Assembly: GCF_001552595.1 (NCBI RefSeq)
Contig: NZ_BCRM01000001.1
Coordinates: forward strand, 1,302,001 to 1,366,000
Length of the DNA stretch: 64,000 nt
From: Rhodococcus erythropolis NBRC 15567
GTDB taxonomy: Bacteria > Actinomycetota > Actinomycetes > Mycobacteriales > Mycobacteriaceae
Direction of reading: 5' to 3'
Shown: in pieces, positions 48,393-56,283 of the stretch
How positions within the stretch are numbered: the stretch's first letter is position 1
Layout of the letters: each line of letters starts with the position of its first letter
Notes under the pieces: generated by a model
The model's input: the letters and a program-made list of their open reading frames with translations, nothing else
Database searches by the model: none
What the model was told of the DNA's origin: nothing
Made by a program: the position numbers and the translations under genes

Positions 48393-49460
48393 ATGACGTT
48401 CACGCCGCAAGGGCCCAGCTTCGGGCCACCGAATCAGCCGGCAGCGGGCGGTGGAACCAAGAATCTCGGATTCATCCTGCTCATCGCCGTCGCGGCACTC
48501 GGCCTGATCAATTTCCTACTCGGTTTTGCGCCTTTCACGTCGATCAGTGGAAGCAGCAGCGGCATCGGTAGCGGTCTGGACACCAGTTCGAGCTTCTTCG
48601 AGTCGAGCATCTACGGCCTCGGATTCGTTTTCGCCGGCGGTGTGGTCGCAGGCGTATCGCTCCTCCCGAAGCAGTCGTATGCAGGCATTGCCGCAGCGCT
48701 CACCCTCACGGGTTTCTTCGCTTTGGTGTTCGCCGCGTTCTCCGTAGGTACCAGCGACTACGTCGACATCAGCCTCGGTTGGGGTCTGATCATCGTGCTG
48801 ATCCTCTCGTTCGTGCAGACGGTCGTCGCAGTCGCCGCGTTGTTGTTCGAGATCGGAATCCTGAAGGCTCCCGCGCCGCGTCCGGTAGCTCAGCAGTACG
48901 GTCAGCCGCAGGGCTATGGCCAGCACCAGGGCCAGCCCCAGGGCCAGGCGCCGGGGCAGGCGCCAGGTCAGCCACAGGGATACGGACAGGCTCAGTACGG
49001 CCAGCCGCAGCAGGCTCAGCAGCCGGGCCAGTACCAGCAGAACCCGCAGTACGGGCAGGCGCAGCAGCAGGGATACGGGGGAGCGCACGCCGCCCCCGCC
49101 GACCCGACTGCTTCGCAGCCGCCTTACGGCCAGACTGCGTCTCCCTACGGTCAGAACCCGGTGCAGAATCCCGCGCAGACCGACTCGTCGGCCGCGACGA
49201 CGTCGTCTTACTATCCGCTGACCTCGCAGCCCGCGAGTCAGCCGAACCCGAGTTACTCGTCGGATCAGTTCACCGCCCCGCGCGGTTACGGCCAGCCGTA
49301 CAACCAGCAGCAGACTGGCTCGACCGAGCAGCCGACGGGCTTCGAGCCGCCCACTTTCGAAGCGCCGACGCCGTCTGCTGAGCCTGACCAGGGCAGCAGC
49401 GATTCCGCGGCCGAGACCAAGGTCTTCGGCTCGCAGAACCCCGACGAGCGTCAGCAGTAG
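48393..49460 (+). CDS. DUF5336 membrane protein with Pro/Gln/Gly/Tyr-rich tail (Rv0954-like)
   Basis: 355 aa from ATG 48393 with GAGGAGAAG upstream. The N-terminal segment (TPQGPSFGPPNQPAAGGG) leads to four membrane helices (about 28-175) and then a long disordered tail rich in QPQGYGQ/GQPQGQAPGQ units (178-355). This is the layout of the actinobacterial DUF5336 family; Rv0954 of M. tuberculosis is the likely counterpart by position and has been linked to the cell-division complex (recalled). The tail ends in acidic/Ser residues. A 13-bp-stem terminator follows, so it is probably a single-gene unit, separate from the DUF6350 gene. Confidence 0.9.
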   Translation: MTFTPQGPSFGPPNQPAAGGGTKNLGFILLIAVAALGLINFLLGFAPFTSISGSSSGIGSGLDTSSSFFESSIYGLGFVFAGGVVAGVSLLPKQSYAGIAAALTLTGFFALVFAAFSVGTSDYVDISLGWGLIIVLILSFVQTVVAVAALLFEIGILKAPAPRPVAQQYGQPQGYGQHQGQPQGQAPGQAPGQPQGYGQAQYGQPQQAQQPGQYQQNPQYGQAQQQGYGGAHAAPADPTASQPPYGQTASPYGQNPVQNPAQTDSSAATTSSYYPLTSQPASQPNPSYSSDQFTAPRGYGQPYNQQQTGSTEQPTGFEPPTFEAPTPSAEPDQGSSDSAAETKVFGSQNPDERQQ

Positions 49461-49482
49461 TACTACTTCGTTTCACGAACAT

Positions 49483-49522
49483 GAATGTGGCCTCCGACCC
49501 GCTGCGGGTGGAGGCCACATTC
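49483..49522 (+). terminator. Hairpin terminator after DUF5336 gene
   Basis: 13-bp stem GAATGTGGCCTCC / GGAGGCCACATTC with an inner CCCG/CGGG stem, starting 22 nt after the stop. Confidence 0.8.
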
Positions 49523-49581
49523 CGTGAGCCCGACGGCGCGCCTGAGTGCGCGGCGCACTATCGAGTGAAACCCTCGAGGGG

Positions 49582-51126
49582 ATGAGTTCTTTGATTGATG
49601 GCACCCGGTCCCGTCCCGCGTCCTCACGACCCGGACGTGGTCGTACTGGCGGCGGCCGCGTCGGCGGCGGTCGCCCGGCACCGAACCCGGACCTGGCGCG
49701 CAAGCTGCTGACGGTCGCCTTCCGGCCGTCGGGTCTGACGATGCTGCTGATCGCGGCTGTCGTTGTGGTCACCTTGGTATCGGCGAGCAGCGACCTGACC
49801 GGAACCTTCGGCGCCATTGCCACCACATGGTTGGTCATCCACCAGGTGCCGGCGACTATCAGCGGCGTCCAACTCGGTGTACTGCCATTGCTTCCGACGG
49901 CCGTCATGATGTGGGTGGTTGCACGCCGATGCGCGTCGACTGCGGTGCACACCGACTCCCGTGACGACACCCTCCGCCTGGTGGGGGCCGCGGTGGCCGG
50001 ACCGTTGACTATCACGGCAATCGCTCTCGCCGTGGTTGCCGACGCCTCCGCAGCCATTCCGCTGTCTAGCCCCAACACGTTGGCTGCTTTCGGCTGGGTC
50101 GCCGGGATTCACCTGATCGCCGCGTCCGTCGGTGTTGCTGCTGCGCACTGGGATCGGGTCGTCGCCGAGATTCCGCCGTGGGCATCTGCTGCTGTTCGAC
50201 CGGCAACGGCTGCGTCGGCAGCGCTGTTGGCTGCGGGCGCCGTGGCCGTCGTGGTGTCACTACTCGTGTCGTGGTCGACGGTCGGTGACCTACTCGCGCG
50301 CGGCAACGGGTTTGTCGGCGTACTGGGATTAACGGTGTTGTCGCTGCTCTATCTGCCGAACCTCGTGGTCGGCGCAGCCGCGGTGATGACGGGATCGACG
50401 GCCGATTTCGGCAATGTCTCCATCAGCGTGTTCGGCAACATCGGCGGTGACCTGCCACCCTTGCCCCTTCTCGGAGCGATTCCGGAAGGCGTCGCCGGTG
50501 GAATCTGGCCCGTGTTGTTGATCGTTCCGGCAGCGGTGGGCATGATGCTCGGCCGTGATTGCGCTCGACGCATCGCCGGGCAGGACAGTGTGCTCGCAGT
50601 GCTGACGGCAGCTGCCGGAGCCGGCGTCGTCATGGCGCTGCTCGCTCTTGCTGCCGGGGGAGACCTCGGGCAGTTCGGCACCGTCGAGGTCCTGTGGTGG
50701 GGCTTCGGTCTTCTGACCTTTGCGTGGCTGGGATTGTTCGGAACGGTCTCGGCGCTGTTCGCGATGTGGTTCTCACACCGCGGACACATGAAGGACGAGG
50801 TTGCGCCCCCGACGGCTGAACCGGCTCGAACAGTCGAGCCCGAACTTGCGATCACGGCTGCGGCCACACCGGAAGACGAGGACGACGAGAACTCGGGCGA
50901 AGTGCTGGCCCAGGAATCTGCGGTCGTTGTCACCAAGGTCGTCGAAGCGGAAATCGTCGAGGAATCAGGCGAACCCGTGCAGGTAGTGACAGAGGAAACC
51001 GTCGAGATCGAAGTAGTCGACGCCGAGGTTGTCGCGGCACCCGAGGCGGACCCCACAGCCGACTCCGCAGCCGGGGCCGAGCCGGAGACCGACCTGCCCT
51101 CGAAGCCGCAGAAGTCCAGCGACTAG
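49582..51126 (+). CDS. DUF6350 polytopic membrane protein (Rv0955-like)
   Basis: 514 aa from ATG 49582. GAGGGG is directly adjacent to the ATG, too close for a good ribosome binding site, so the start is uncertain. A basic, Arg/Gly-rich N-terminus (1-35) precedes about 11-12 membrane segments (45-405), and the last 110 residues are an acidic Glu/Val-rich cytoplasmic tail with repeating VVTKVVEAEIVEE/VEIEVVDAEVVA units. Position and layout match Rv0955 of M. tuberculosis, for which I know no established function. It precedes purN by 90 nt on the same strand. Confidence 0.85.
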   Translation: MSSLIDGTRSRPASSRPGRGRTGGGRVGGGRPAPNPDLARKLLTVAFRPSGLTMLLIAAVVVVTLVSASSDLTGTFGAIATTWLVIHQVPATISGVQLGVLPLLPTAVMMWVVARRCASTAVHTDSRDDTLRLVGAAVAGPLTITAIALAVVADASAAIPLSSPNTLAAFGWVAGIHLIAASVGVAAAHWDRVVAEIPPWASAAVRPATAASAALLAAGAVAVVVSLLVSWSTVGDLLARGNGFVGVLGLTVLSLLYLPNLVVGAAAVMTGSTADFGNVSISVFGNIGGDLPPLPLLGAIPEGVAGGIWPVLLIVPAAVGMMLGRDCARRIAGQDSVLAVLTAAAGAGVVMALLALAAGGDLGQFGTVEVLWWGFGLLTFAWLGLFGTVSALFAMWFSHRGHMKDEVAPPTAEPARTVEPELAITAAATPEDEDDENSGEVLAQESAVVVTKVVEAEIVEESGEPVQVVTEETVEIEVVDAEVVAAPEADPTADSAAGAEPETDLPSKPQKSSD

Positions 51127-51216
51127 GCTGTCATGCGGCCGATACTCCGGCCGCATCATCTTCCAGTTCTCAGGAGTAGTGCGCTGACTGCCTCGGCCGA
51201 CAATCCGCAGCCGACA

Positions 51217-51852
51217 ATGCCCGACGGGGTCCAATTTCGCGACTCGATCGCGCGGGTAGTCGTACTCGCTTCCGGCGCGGGAACCCTGTTGACTTCGCTG
51301 ATCGAGGCTTCGCACGCCGAGGGATACCCCGCCGAGATCGTTGCCGTCGGGGTAGATCGTGACTGCCTCGCCGCCGAGCACGCTGCGGATTCGAAGATCC
51401 AGTCCTTCAAAGTCTCGATCAAGACTTATGAAAATCGTGCCGCCTGGGACGAGGCGCTGACAGCAGCGGTGGCCGAGCACGAACCCGATCTCGTGGTCAG
51501 TGCAGGTTTCATGAAAATCCTCGGCCCCAGCTTTCTCGCGCGTTTCGGCGGCCGAATCATCAACACTCATCCCGCGTTGCTGCCTGCCTTTCCCGGCGCG
51601 CACGCGGTTCCCGACGCTCTGGCGTACGGCGTGAAGGTCACCGGTTCCACGGTGCATCTCGTCGACGGCGGAGTTGATACCGGGCCGATCTTGGCGCAGG
51701 AAGCTGTGCCGGTGCATGACGACGACACCGAGTCTTCGTTGCATGAACGCATCAAAATTGTGGAGCGACGGTTGTTGGCGGACGTCATCGCCGCTGTTGC
51801 TACGCGCGGAGTGGTTTCCGATGGACGAAAGGCCGTGATCCCCAGTGAGTGA
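51217..51852 (+). CDS. purN: Phosphoribosylglycinamide formyltransferase
   Basis: 211 aa from ATG 51217; an upstream extension of the frame to 51133 has no family similarity. It transfers a formyl group from 10-formyl-THF to GAR in purine synthesis. Seen: [19 protein letters not shown] (phosphate loop), [15 protein letters not shown], and the catalytic Asn-x-His in [15 protein letters not shown] with the catalytic Asp in [14 protein letters not shown]. Position as Rv0956 (recalled). Its 3' end overlaps purH by 8 nt, coupling two steps of the same pathway. Confidence 0.95.
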   Translation: MPDGVQFRDSIARVVVLASGAGTLLTSLIEASHAEGYPAEIVAVGVDRDCLAAEHAADSKIQSFKVSIKTYENRAAWDEALTAAVAEHEPDLVVSAGFMKILGPSFLARFGGRIINTHPALLPAFPGAHAVPDALAYGVKVTGSTVHLVDGGVDTGPILAQEAVPVHDDDTESSLHERIKIVERRLLADVIAAVATRGVVSDGRKAVIPSE

Positions 51853-53404
51853 ACGCAAGGCTGTGCGCCGTGCACTTGTCAGCGTCTACGACAAGAGTGG
51901 TCTGATCGAGCTGGCCACGGGCCTGCACGAGGCCGGTGTCGAGTTGGTCTCGACCGGTTCGACCGCGTCGAAGATTGCCGACGCCGGAATCCCCGTGACG
52001 CCGGTCGAGGCTCTGACCGGATTCCCGGAATGCCTCGAAGGCCGCGTGAAGACGCTGCATCCGCGCGTCCATGCCGGCGTTCTCGCCGATACCCGCAAGC
52101 CGGATCACCTCGCTCAGCTCGAGGAACTCGGCATCGCGACCTTCGAATTGGTCGTCGTGAACCTGTACCCCTTCACCGAGACGGTTGCCTCGGGCGCTAG
52201 CCCGGACGAGTGCGTCGAGCAGATCGACATCGGTGGCCCGTCGATGGTTCGTGCTGCAGCCAAGAACCATCCGTCGGTTGCCGTCGTGGTCGATCCGGCT
52301 CGTTACGCCGATGTCCTGACTGCCGTTGCCGGTGGCGGATTCACCTTGCGTGAGCGCACTGTGCTTGCGGCGCAGGCGTTCCAGCACACTGCGTCGTACG
52401 ACGTCGCTGTTGCGAGCTGGATGACGGGCACGATCGCAGCTGACGAGGACGGTTCGCTGTTCCCGGCCTGGGTCGGTGCTACCTGGAACCGCAGCGCTGT
52501 CCTTCGCTACGGCGAGAACCCGCACCAGGATGCTGCGTTGTACGAAAACCCGGCTGCGCCTGCAGGTTTGGCTCAGGCGGAGCAGTTGCACGGCAAGGAG
52601 ATGTCGTACAACAACTACACGGACTCCGACGCAGCGTGGCGTGCAGCTTACGACTTCACTGATCCGGCCGTCGCAATCATCAAGCACGCCAACCCGTGTG
52701 GCATCGCCATCGGCACCGACATTGCCGACGCTCACCGCAAGGCGCATGCTTGCGATCCGGTCAGTGCTTTCGGTGGTGTCATCGCAGCCAACCGTGAGGT
52801 CACCGTCGAACTGGCAGAGCAGATCGCCGATATCTTCACCGAGGTTGTCATCGCGCCCTCGTACGAAGACGGGGCTGTCGAGGTTCTGCAGCGTAAGAAG
52901 AACATTCGTGTTCTGAAGGCTGCGGCTCCGACCGCTACCGGAATCGAACTGCGTCCGATCTCTGGCGGTACCTTGCTCCAGCAGCGCGACGTTCTGGACG
53001 CTGACGGCGACAACCCGGCCAACTGGACTCTCGCCAACGGTGAGGCTGCAGATGCCGAGACTCTCGCTGACCTCGAATTTGCTTGGCGTGCCAGCCGATC
53101 GGTGAAGTCAAACGCGATCCTGCTGGCCTCCGGCGGCGCGTCCGTCGGCGTCGGTATGGGCCAGGTCAACCGCGTCGATGCAGCGCATCTTGCTGTTCAG
53201 CGAGCCGGTGACCGCGTCGTAGGTTCGGTTGCGGCCTCGGACGCGTTCTTCCCGTTCCCCGACGGTCTGCAGGTTCTTCTCAACGCCGGCGTCAAGGCTG
53301 TTGTGCAGCCGGGTGGTTCGGTTCGCGACAACGAGGTGATTGCCGCGGCCAAGGAAGCCGGTGTCACTCTTTATCTGACCGGTGCGCGCCACTTCGCGCA
53401 CTGA
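51845..53404 (+). CDS. purH: Bifunctional AICAR formyltransferase/IMP cyclohydrolase
   Basis: 519 aa from GTG 51845. N-terminal IMP cyclohydrolase (about 5-200): [53 protein letters not shown] and [17 protein letters not shown]-terminal AICAR transformylase: [15 protein letters not shown], the catalytic Lys-His pair in [30 protein letters not shown] and the end [19 protein letters not shown]. It performs the last two steps to IMP. Overlaps purN by 8 nt and is followed by a GC-rich hairpin. Confidence 0.97.
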   Translation: MSERKAVRRALVSVYDKSGLIELATGLHEAGVELVSTGSTASKIADAGIPVTPVEALTGFPECLEGRVKTLHPRVHAGVLADTRKPDHLAQLEELGIATFELVVVNLYPFTETVASGASPDECVEQIDIGGPSMVRAAAKNHPSVAVVVDPARYADVLTAVAGGGFTLRERTVLAAQAFQHTASYDVAVASWMTGTIAADEDGSLFPAWVGATWNRSAVLRYGENPHQDAALYENPAAPAGLAQAEQLHGKEMSYNNYTDSDAAWRAAYDFTDPAVAIIKHANPCGIAIGTDIADAHRKAHACDPVSAFGGVIAANREVTVELAEQIADIFTEVVIAPSYEDGAVEVLQRKKNIRVLKAAAPTATGIELRPISGGTLLQQRDVLDADGDNPANWTLANGEAADAETLADLEFAWRASRSVKSNAILLASGGASVGVGMGQVNRVDAAHLAVQRAGDRVVGSVAASDAFFPFPDGLQVLLNAGVKAVVQPGGSVRDNEVIAAAKEAGVTLYLTGARHFAH

Positions 53405-53420
53405 CTTTCTGCTTCGGTAG

Positions 53421-53455
53421 CGGGCCTCGACTCCTCAACGGGAGCTCGGGGCCCG
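53421..53455 (+). terminator. Hairpin after purH
   Basis: CGGGCC-TCGA-CTCC pairs with GGGAG-CTCG-GGGCCCG across a short tcaac loop, about 17 nt after the purH stop, followed by TTCTG. One-base bulges only. Confidence 0.75.
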
Positions 53456-53482
53456 TTCTGCATTCAGGCCGGCCCGGTTCTT

Positions 53483-53704
53483 TCAGGCTGCGCTGCTGTG
53501 GGTGCCCTGGAGTTCGCGGGGTGAGCCGGTGATGACCACGCGTGAGGCTCCGCGACTGCGGATCTCGCTGATCAGTGCGCCGAGGGTGGCTTCGTGGGCA
53601 GCATCGGAGTGCGAAAGATCCAGGGTGACGGCGTATCCGGTGAGGTCACCGGGCAGATCGACATACGGCGGCGCGATGGACAGTTGGTTGACTCGAAGTT
53701 TCAT
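53483..53704 (-). CDS. Small unknown protein downstream of a putative attenuator
   Basis: 73 aa from ATG 53704, with CAGGAG about 6 nt upstream. Sequence MKLRVNQLSIAPPYVDLPGD, a hydrophobic strand YAVTLDLS, a helix EATLGALISEIRSRG and the strand ASRVVITG suggest a small alternating alpha/beta domain; the end is polar. The pattern vaguely resembles a STAS-like half, but I cannot assign a family. An intrinsic terminator lies 25-61 nt upstream of the start codon, preceded by a 41-codon ORF on the same strand, so its expression may be controlled by read-through. It is convergent with purH. Confidence 0.65.
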   Translation of the reverse strand: MKLRVNQLSIAPPYVDLPGDLTGYAVTLDLSHSDAAHEATLGALISEIRSRGASRVVITGSPRELQGTHSSAA

Positions 53705-53728
53705 CTGGTGCTCCTGCGTGTGAAAGGT

Positions 53729-53765
53729 AAAAGAAAAGGCACCCGAGGCGTTTGCCCTGGGTGCC
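53729..53765 (-). terminator. Intrinsic terminator/possible attenuator ahead of small gene
   Basis: On the minus strand GGCACCC pairs with GGGTGCC (53738-53765) with an inner GGC/GCC, directly followed by TTTTCTTTT (53737-53729). It lies between the 41-codon ORF and the 73-aa gene. CTCGGG in its 3' half (53742-53747) can also pair with CCCGAG at the end of the upstream ORF (53798-53803), and an alternative perfect 8-bp stem CCCGAGAA / TTCTCGGG (53796-53803 with 53764-53771) abuts it. Confidence 0.75.
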
Positions 53766-53792
53766 CGAGAACGAATCCGGTGAAACTGGGGA

Positions 53793-53918
53793 TCATTCTC
53801 GGGGTACACCGCGCTTGTTGCCCATGTGCTTGGCCGACATTGCGGCCGAAAAAATGTGCTTGCCTGCGGTGCAGCTGCGCCACGAAGGTACGGATGCAAA
53901 GTTCGGGTGTAGCGACAT
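53793..53918 (-). CDS. 41-codon small ORF, possible leader peptide or small protein
   Basis: ATG 53918 preceded by AAAGGAA with good spacing; stop TGA 53793-53795. The peptide begins MSLHPNFASVPSWRSC and ends MGNKRGVPRE, with Lys/His-rich middle (AGKHIFSAAMSAKHM). The last codons form the left arm of a hairpin that can compete with the downstream terminator, so ribosomes ending here would cover that arm. No run of a regulatory codon is seen. It may be a leader peptide or simply a small protein gene with its own terminator; not a family I recognise. Confidence 0.5.
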   Translation of the reverse strand: MSLHPNFASVPSWRSCTAGKHIFSAAMSAKHMGNKRGVPRE

Positions 53919-54075
53919 GACGTCCGTTCCTTTCTGTGTGGCGTTGCTGGTTAATGGATGACCGTACAGCACGGATCGAGGGTTCGCACCAATAAAAAGC
54001 GCCGCGAACGTAAACTCCGGGTGACTTCTGTCCCCGGGTTCGCTGGATTGAGAGAGCCTTTGTTGCAGGTCAGGC

Positions 54076-54124
54076 GTAGAAAGCAGAAGTCCCTCCGCGA
54101 TGGTTCGCGGAGGGAACTTTCTAC
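54076..54124 (-). terminator. Hairpin downstream of alpha/beta hydrolase gene
   Basis: Outer stem GTAGAAAG / CTTTCTAC and inner stem TCCCTCCGC / GCGGAGGGA around a gatggttc loop, 29 nt beyond the hydrolase stop. No long T-tract. Confidence 0.7.
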
Positions 54125-54152
54125 CCGAAAAAGAGGACGTTCGGTCTGTACG

Positions 54153-55124
54153 TCATTTGGAGAACGAGCGGACCCACGCTGTGAAGGGCTCCGAGAACTC
54201 TGCCGAGTACGGAAGCGGCGCGACGTAGTCGGCCCCGGTGGACTGTTCTTCGCCGATGTCCTTGAGTACGAAGTTGGCGTTGCGCATCCGCACTGAAGTC
54301 AGCGCGGTATGTGAGAGCGCGGCGTCGAGTGCCGCGACGTCGGAGGGAATTACTTGGATGTCCTTGTCCGAGCAGCTGGTGAGAACGGGCATGCCTGCCG
54401 GCAGCGCCGCTACGAGCGCAACCGGGTCCAGCGCGTCTTCCTCGGCGAGTGCCTTGGCATTGGCGTGAACGAGTCCCGCGTTCTGCAGCGGTTCGGGTAG
54501 ATCATCCGGAACCGTGCCCTCGGATCGAAGAGACTCGACGGCGTCGGCGAGCGCGACGCGCAGTTCGTCAGCCAGTTCGACCGGCAACTGTCCGGCGCCG
54601 ACGACGGCGTCGAGCTGGCGGTGAATCTGCGTCGTGAGTAGATCGAGAAGCCGGACACTCAGTGGCTCGAGCAGTGCGAGGGCGCTGACTCTTGTGCCCT
54701 CTTTCGCCGTGGCAAGTGCCAGCGCGACGACGGCGCCGTCGCTGTGTCCGACGACGAACAAGCGCTCGGGATCGACGCCGGGTTGTCCGGCGAGGTAGTC
54801 AAGTCCGTCGGAGGCGGCGTCGACGAATGTGTTGAAGCCGAGATCGGCGATGTCCTCGATCTCGTAGTCGCCGAGGGCGGTTTCGCCGCTGCCGAGCTTG
54901 TCGTAACGTAGGCTTGAAATGCCTTGATTTTCAAGAAGATCCGCGATGAACCGCAGAGTTCCGATGTCGCCTTCGAGGAGTGCGCTGTCGCCGTTGCGAT
55001 CGGTGGGGCCACTGCCGGCCAGAATCAGCGCGGCCGGCGCCGAGGAGTCGGGTGAGGCTGCCAGGCGAAGACTCCCGTACAGGGTGACGTCGCCGGATTG
55101 GAACGAGATCTCGGTGTCGGACAT
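54153..55124 (-). CDS. Alpha/beta hydrolase
   Basis: 323 aa. A single alpha/beta hydrolase fold with PAALILAGSGPTDRNGDS (oxyanion region, resembling the S9/BAAT-like esterases with GSGP.DRDG), RYDKLGSGETALGDY, and the nucleophile Ser in FVVGHSDGAVVALALA (GHSDG; the usual form is GHSxG). The catalytic Asp and His would be in LTSCSDKDIQV and a C-terminal His not clearly conserved: the final strand region (NFVLKDIG) lacks the typical GxxH, so activity should be checked. Cytoplasmic; substrate unknown. On the minus strand, downstream of the DUF4126 gene with a 27-nt gap. Confidence 0.85.
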   Translation of the reverse strand: MSDTEISFQSGDVTLYGSLRLAASPDSSAPAALILAGSGPTDRNGDSALLEGDIGTLRFIADLLENQGISSLRYDKLGSGETALGDYEIEDIADLGFNTFVDAASDGLDYLAGQPGVDPERLFVVGHSDGAVVALALATAKEGTRVSALALLEPLSVRLLDLLTTQIHRQLDAVVGAGQLPVELADELRVALADAVESLRSEGTVPDDLPEPLQNAGLVHANAKALAEEDALDPVALVAALPAGMPVLTSCSDKDIQVIPSDVAALDAALSHTALTSVRMRNANFVLKDIGEEQSTGADYVAPLPYSAEFSEPFTAWVRSFSK

Positions 55125-55151
55125 GACGACTTGTCTACCAGGTCCACAGGT

Positions 55152-55724
55152 TCAGGCGGTGCGCAGACTCCGGACACGTCGCCATCCGCGCCAGCTGAAC
55201 CACAAGAGTGCGGCGAGCAGCGGAATGATCAGGAGCGGCAAGATCATCGCGATCATGGAGGTGAAGAAAGTCAGCACATCCTCGATGACGGAGACGACGG
55301 GATTCGCCAGTCCACCGGTAGTGGCCGTACTGACCGCGCGAGTGCCTGTCTGGGCGGCGCTGAATGTCAGCGCCGTCGGCGCTCCGACGATGATGCCCGC
55401 CAACGCGGCCATCGCAGGGTCGAGATGGCTGAAGGCCGCCCAGGCCGCGATCACTCCGGCGATGGGTCCGGTGACGTTCCCGATCACCGAGAGTGCGTTG
55501 TCCACGAAGGGAATGAGGTCGGCACCCAGTTCGACCACCGCGGCTATTGCCAATGCCACCAGCGCGCCGGTGGATCCGACCCACCGCATCGACTCGCCGA
55601 CGGTGATTCCGAACAGTTCGAAGTGGACGGCAGCGCTGAGCATCAGCAGCGGCAGGAAGGTTCGCATTCCGGACGCTGCGGCGAGTCCGAGACCGAGCAT
55701 GGCGGGCAACACCCAGGTATCCAT
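55152..55724 (-). CDS. DUF4126 integral membrane protein
   Basis: 190 aa with about five hydrophobic segments. The opening LPAMLGLGLAAASGMRTFLP and VELGADLIPFVDNALSVIGN followed by PIAGVIAAWAAF are typical of the DUF4126 family, which contains conserved acidic residues in a membrane helix (ELGADLIP). Function unknown. It forms a two-gene unit with the alpha/beta hydrolase and is divergent from the VOC gene; copy 3 of the dispersed palindrome fills the space between the two starts. Confidence 0.88.
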   Translation of the reverse strand: MDTWVLPAMLGLGLAAASGMRTFLPLLMLSAAVHFELFGITVGESMRWVGSTGALVALAIAAVVELGADLIPFVDNALSVIGNVTGPIAGVIAAWAAFSHLDPAMAALAGIIVGAPTALTFSAAQTGTRAVSTATTGGLANPVVSVIEDVLTFFTSMIAMILPLLIIPLLAALLWFSWRGWRRVRSLRTA

Positions 55725-55742
55725 GGGTGGAGTTTAGGTCTA

Positions 55743-55786
55743 CTGTGCGCCTTTATTAACCGCCGGCGGTTAATAAGGGCGCACAG
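55743..55786. repeat. Dispersed palindrome, copy 3
   Basis: 22-bp arms (55743-55764 and 55765-55786) perfect except for one T/G pair; the core is the same as copies at 4569 and 10695. It lies between divergent genes, ending 24 nt before the VOC start. Confidence 0.9.
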
Positions 55787-55809
55787 CAAAGTCTCGGAAA
55801 GGACCTTTC

Positions 55810-56226
55810 ATGGCGACAAACCCGCAGCCGATGTTCTTCCTCAACCTGCCCGTCAAGGACCTCGGCAAGGCCACCACCTTCTACGAGGGCCTCGGATACT
55901 CCAAGAACACGCAGTTCTCCGACGAGAATGCGTCGTCGATGGTCATCAGTGACACCATCGTCGTGATGCTGTTGGCCGAGCCCTTCTTCAAGACCTTCAC
56001 CACCAAGGGCATCGCCGACACCTCGACGTCGACGGAAGCGCTGCTCGGTCTCTCGGCCGAGACCCGTGAGGCCGTCGACGCCCTCGTCGACAAGGCACTC
56101 GCGACCGGCGGTTCCGAAGGAAACGCGACGCAGGATCACGGTTTCATGTACAGCCGCAGCTTCCAGGATCCCGACGGCCACATCTGGGAAATCATCTGGA
56201 TGAATCCCGAGAACATCGAGGGCTGA
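55810..56226 (+). CDS. VOC (glyoxalase/bleomycin-resistance-like) superfamily protein
   Basis: 138 aa, one VOC domain of two beta-alpha-beta-beta-beta modules. PMFFLNLPVKDLGKATTFYE then GLGYSKNTQFSDENAS is the first; the second ends in RSFQDPDGHIWEIIWMNPE, where the His and Glu of DPDGHxWE are the typical metal-ligand positions. Residues in the first module at the ligand positions are not His/Glu in the usual place, so metal use is uncertain. Family members isomerise, dioxygenate or sequester small molecules; no specific function. Start ATG 55810 after GAAAGGA. Confidence 0.88.
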   Translation: MATNPQPMFFLNLPVKDLGKATTFYEGLGYSKNTQFSDENASSMVISDTIVVMLLAEPFFKTFTTKGIADTSTSTEALLGLSAETREAVDALVDKALATGGSEGNATQDHGFMYSRSFQDPDGHIWEIIWMNPENIEG

Positions 56227-56271
56227 GCGACCGAACTTCCTCGGCGAGAGGCGAAACCCCGCAAACACTCG

Positions 56272-56277
56272 TAGCGT
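56272..56277 (+). promoter_or_regulatory. Putative -10 element, leaderless MoxR-VWA operon
   Basis: TAGCGT, 6 nt before GTG 56284; this favours the second of two consecutive GTG codons as start. Confidence 0.5.
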
Positions 56278-56283
56278 GGAGTG

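Noticed and set aside
53705..53899. 65-codon N-terminal extension of the 73-aa protein
   Set aside because: It would translate through the intrinsic terminator; ATG 53704 has its own CAGGAG, and the 41-codon ORF in another frame has a better start.
53958..54296. 112-codon basic plus-strand frame
   Set aside because: Runs through a terminator hairpin and antisense into the alpha/beta hydrolase gene; the Lys/Arg content follows from composition.
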